From positions 2,046,001-2,110,000 of the forward strand of contig NC_016751.1 in the NCBI RefSeq assembly GCF_000255135.1: DNA of 64,000 nt, written 5' to 3'. This document shows positions 62,501 through 64,000 of the stretch, in pieces. The translations under genes and the position numbers were made by a program. Every line of letters starts with the position of its first letter. Within the stretch, counting starts at the first letter, position 1. This DNA is from Marinitoga piezophila KA3. GTDB lineage: Bacteria; Thermotogota; Thermotogae; Petrotogales; Petrotogaceae. The notes under the pieces were generated by a model that worked only from the letters and a program-made list of their open reading frames with translations, did no database searches and was not told the origin of the DNA.

Positions 62501-63532
62501 TATGAAATGTTCTTTATGAAAAACAAGTTTGATAAAATAAATGATTATTTAACGAATAAATTTAATATGCCAAGTTTTGCCTTTGATTTTTCAGATATTG
62601 AAATTGAAGATGAAACTAACAGAAAAATATTTGAAAAATTACAGAATAAAATTAACTTCTATGAAAAAATAAATGAACTCTCTTTAAATCTGTTAAAATC
62701 AAATTCTCCGAAATACGTAATAAATAAAATAGGGAACTTTTTAAAGAATAATTTTCCTGTAGATACTGTATTTTTAAAATTAAAAACAGATTTATATGAC
62801 GTTGAATATGCATTTAATGCAAGAGAACCTGTTATGTATAAAAACGATATATTTTTATTAAATCCATTGACTGTCTCATTTAAAGCTGAATATAAAGATT
62901 TTACCTATTATATATATTTTGCCAATAAAAATATAGAATTAGAAAAAAGTGAAGCTAATTATATACTTGATTCATTAATTATAATTGAGCAATTGTTAAC
63001 TTCTATACTTGATAAAATAGTACATTATGAAAACAGTATAGTTGATCCATTAACATCTGCATTTTCAAGAAGATATCTTGAAAATAAATTAAATGAATTA
63101 ATAGGATTAAATGAAAGATACAAATTTACATTCTCCATCATAATGCTTGATATTGATAATTTCAAAAGAATAAACGATACATACGGGCATCAAAAAGGTG
63201 ATGAAGTATTAATAGAACTTGTAAGAAGTCTGAAAAATAATTTAAGGGACTTTGATATAGTATGTAGATATGGTGGAGAAGAGTTTATAGTTATTCTTCC
63301 AAATACCAGTTTAAATGCAGCCGGAAAAATAGCAGAAAGATTAAGAATAGAGGTAAATAGAGATTTATTAGATGTAACAGGTCTTGATATTACATGCAGT
63401 TTTGGAGTTTCATCTATAGAAAACATAATGAAAGAACCAAAAGCAAAACATCTTATAAAAAATGCAGATGATGCATTGTATAAGGCTAAGAATACTGGAA
63501 AAAATAAAGTTGTTATATCGAGAGGAGATTAG
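59531..63532 (+). CDS. Large signalling protein: kinase-like region, AAA ATPase, TPR, GAF-like and GGDEF domains
   Basis: 1333 residues, GAGGTGAT site. N-terminal ~200 residues look like a degenerate protein-kinase fold (RKTSSDNF, YVDYIYLEDIFIDELGNVSIILPF resembling a catalytic-loop region) without kinase residues. AAA/STAND ATPase from about 215: Walker A IYGKQRVGKTQ near 240, Walker B LIILIDDYQS near 310. A long helical TPR-like region (about 560-1000; LNYFNDALRIAKEIKYNRLL, ALYSNMASLYEV type units). GAF-like domain about 1050-1160. GGDEF domain about 1170-1333: DPLTSAFSRRYLEN, DNFKRINDTYGHQKGD, RYGGEEFIVILPN, so an active diguanylate cyclase is likely. No membrane segment, so it is cytoplasmic. 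Confidence 0.85.
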   Translation: MDELTTYLNKNAFGIDYLKIIENKTYRVRKTSSDNFDNTLYYQIYNDIYSLKDFGVDLPVKIENTNGTYEIYFNYWNEVSITRKKLTENEFFEVLYTLYDLFDRITHATKWYVDYIYLEDIFIDELGNVSIILPFFETEEENEYIITSELDAEAGVIDILKKATLEIYNLLESKNKTVKDFIKEIKEYKFECVHDFYIILSNYYISKKIHPLKIPHFLDRVEERNFILENLKGNTHFYIYGKQRVGKTQLINFLTPKFKELGYEVIYAKNFKDIVPGLPETMTNSMNIFHFIEFLKALKGKNEDFKLIILIDDYQSTSTTFKNFIKTLILKEFDFPFSIFIISHEKFDFDNDKIKYLEIKPFSKEIATIFLKTILSSEFIKENPDFVEIVYSYSRGLPGNMFHIIKNFYEQNILEYKNEKWVFNIEKIKNRKIYDFILEQIKHIPEKYINCLKYISTLGFMFNSEELKTLSDFLNKDFKEVIDFAIEKGIILVEGKNYKFFNLVYQERLHQMLSQEEIENVHGYLLCKTKDIDKKIFHLVSMGKNKNAAALIIKEMKKKIFNWEDLNLIEIWFERLKDLVEDIPNSAIALYLTKKFFLNEYSQELEVYLDKLKNSKVYNYIYIIFFKFKNPDVAKEHFEFLINKKGIADYKKALYTYFYFYFKFDELKREEIYDYYLYLESYVFSKHHNLRKFQTLKGLLLNILALKMQKDLPDLALNYFNDALRIAKEIKYNRLLQVLYSNMASLYEVLNSPLNEYYFKKVLEISKSIGDFSSYNRTLVSIANTELYKGNVKDFFYLINKAEEYSRINNDYENLISIYELKNIYYLYGIDFSNLNTLIKSLNVLNKNYYLKERIENVINNIIILKAFYEHDFDTLKDEKLMEFIEKDDFYRHFYYLLKEDEEEKVYKHWLFFKNNPFLYLKEELINILAPKIAHYSFADEFEKWALSLEEELKEKKLSLTLIYEGLGYFYDIKRKKLKSLKYLRTAQMNYEMFFMKNKFDKINDYLTNKFNMPSFAFDFSDIEIEDETNRKIFEKLQNKINFYEKINELSLNLLKSNSPKYVINKIGNFLKNNFPVDTVFLKLKTDLYDVEYAFNAREPVMYKNDIFLLNPLTVSFKAEYKDFTYYIYFANKNIELEKSEANYILDSLIIIEQLLTSILDKIVHYENSIVDPLTSAFSRRYLENKLNELIGLNERYKFTFSIIMLDIDNFKRINDTYGHQKGDEVLIELVRSLKNNLRDFDIVCRYGGEEFIVILPNTSLNAAGKIAERLRIEVNRDLLDVTGLDITCSFGVSSIENIMKEPKAKHLIKNADDALYKAKNTGKNKVVISRGD

Positions 63533-63534
63533 CG

Positions 63535-64000
63535 ATGTTACTGGATCTACACTGTCATAGCACATATTCTGATGGTACATGTTCTCCAAAATCTTTAATA
63601 AAAAAAGCCAAAAATCTTGGATTAAAATATTTTTCCATTACTGATCACGATACAATAAACGCTCAACCGGAAGCAATTGAGTATTCAAAGCAACTCAATC
63701 TCAATTATATACCAGGTGTTGAAATAAATGCAGAATTTCCTACATTAATGGATATTCTTGGATACAATATAGATATAAATAATGATTATTTGTTAAATAT
63801 ACTAAACACAATATTTGAAAAAAGAATAGAAAGAAACAGGTTAATGATAGAACTGCTGAAAGAAGAAGGTTTTAATATTGATATTGAAGATCTTGAAGGA
63901 GTTTCTCTTCATACAATAGGTCGTCCCCATATTGCACGCATGCTATTAAAAAAAGGCTATGGAACATCGGTAAGTCAGATAATTAATACATATCTCACAA
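63535..64000 (+). CDS. PHP-domain phosphoesterase (3' end outside window)
   Basis: Starts ATG 63535, 2 nt after the previous stop with GAGGAG upstream, and runs off the window after 155 codons. N-terminal PHP motifs: DLHCHSTYSDGTCSP (HxH), SITDHDTI near 40 and PGVEINAE near 60, followed by a RPHIARMLLKKGY helix. It resembles the RNase AM/TrpH-type family, which hydrolyses 3',5'-nucleotide bisphosphates or short RNA 5' ends. Co-directional with, and probably translationally coupled to, the GGDEF gene. Confidence 0.88.
   Translation, partial: MLLDLHCHSTYSDGTCSPKSLIKKAKNLGLKYFSITDHDTINAQPEAIEYSKQLNLNYIPGVEINAEFPTLMDILGYNIDINNDYLLNILNTIFEKRIERNRLMIELLKEEGFNIDIEDLEGVSLHTIGRPHIARMLLKKGYGTSVSQIINTYLT

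Overview
The window is AT-rich bacterial DNA with short intergenic gaps, strong GGAGG ribosome-binding sites and many long co-directional operons. The gene content points to the Thermotogota: duplicated oligopeptide ABC transport genes, an Omp85-type outer-membrane protein, a type I pullulanase, a LeuCD-type aconitase next to citrate synthase, and a DUF1874-like protein. A Petrotogaceae member, most likely Marinitoga or a close relative, fits best. This is inference from family content, because no rRNA is present. No tRNA, rRNA, CRISPR array or replication origin was seen.

Layout. 1-0.65 kb: 3' end of an Omp85/BamA-like gene. 0.7-6.6 kb: a class II glutamine amidotransferase (minus strand), then a plus-strand cell-wall run (S13 PBP4-like peptidase, lysA, L,D-transpeptidase) ending in an oligopeptide-binding protein. 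6.8-13.4 kb: a second, probably highly expressed binding protein and a complete Dpp/Opp-type ABC transporter (two permeases, two ATPases). 13.4-21.6 kb (minus): isocitrate dehydrogenase, a cluster of palindromic repeats, and an operon of citrate synthase, aconitase large and small subunits, proC, proA and proB. Together these genes convert acetyl-CoA and oxaloacetate through 2-oxoglutarate and glutamate to proline. The operon is preceded by a leader peptide and an attenuator.

21.6-35.1 kb is an accessory region. A four-gene module is present twice in tandem: a membrane-anchored LVIVD beta-propeller protein, an unknown 251-residue protein, and, convergent to them, an AAA-ATPase/PD-(D/E)XK protein and an AlbA_2/ATPase/winged-helix protein. 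The ends are nearly identical and the propeller bodies have diverged. Copy 1 kept the AAA-nuclease and lost most of the AlbA gene; copy 2 kept the AlbA gene and lost the nuclease domain. An IS256-family element with an 8-bp target duplication sits in copy 1.

35.1-38.1 kb (minus): a Fur/PerR regulator and a polar amino-acid ABC transporter behind a second leader-peptide attenuator of the same architecture as the proline one. 38.2-45.8 kb: TPR lipoprotein-like protein, HtrA protease, a fused permease-ATPase, and the prmA-DUF501-GGDEF-uvrC operon. 46-51.7 kb: PAP2-like membrane protein, rhomboid protease, mnmG, a palindromic repeat, peroxiredoxin, RNA m5U methyltransferase and the DUF1874-like protein. 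51.7-54.3 kb: pullulanase (minus). 54.5-64 kb: a division/replication/signalling run (rsmH, ftsL-like, ftsI-like, holA, tandem-HD protein, a 1333-residue AAA/TPR/GAF/GGDEF protein and the start of a PHP phosphoesterase).

The strongest candidates for undescribed biology are the two homologous five-segment attenuators, whose leader peptides carry different putative sensing codons; the duplicated, reciprocally decayed four-gene module; and the ~160-bp palindromic repeats that keep GGA in hairpin loops while their stems change.
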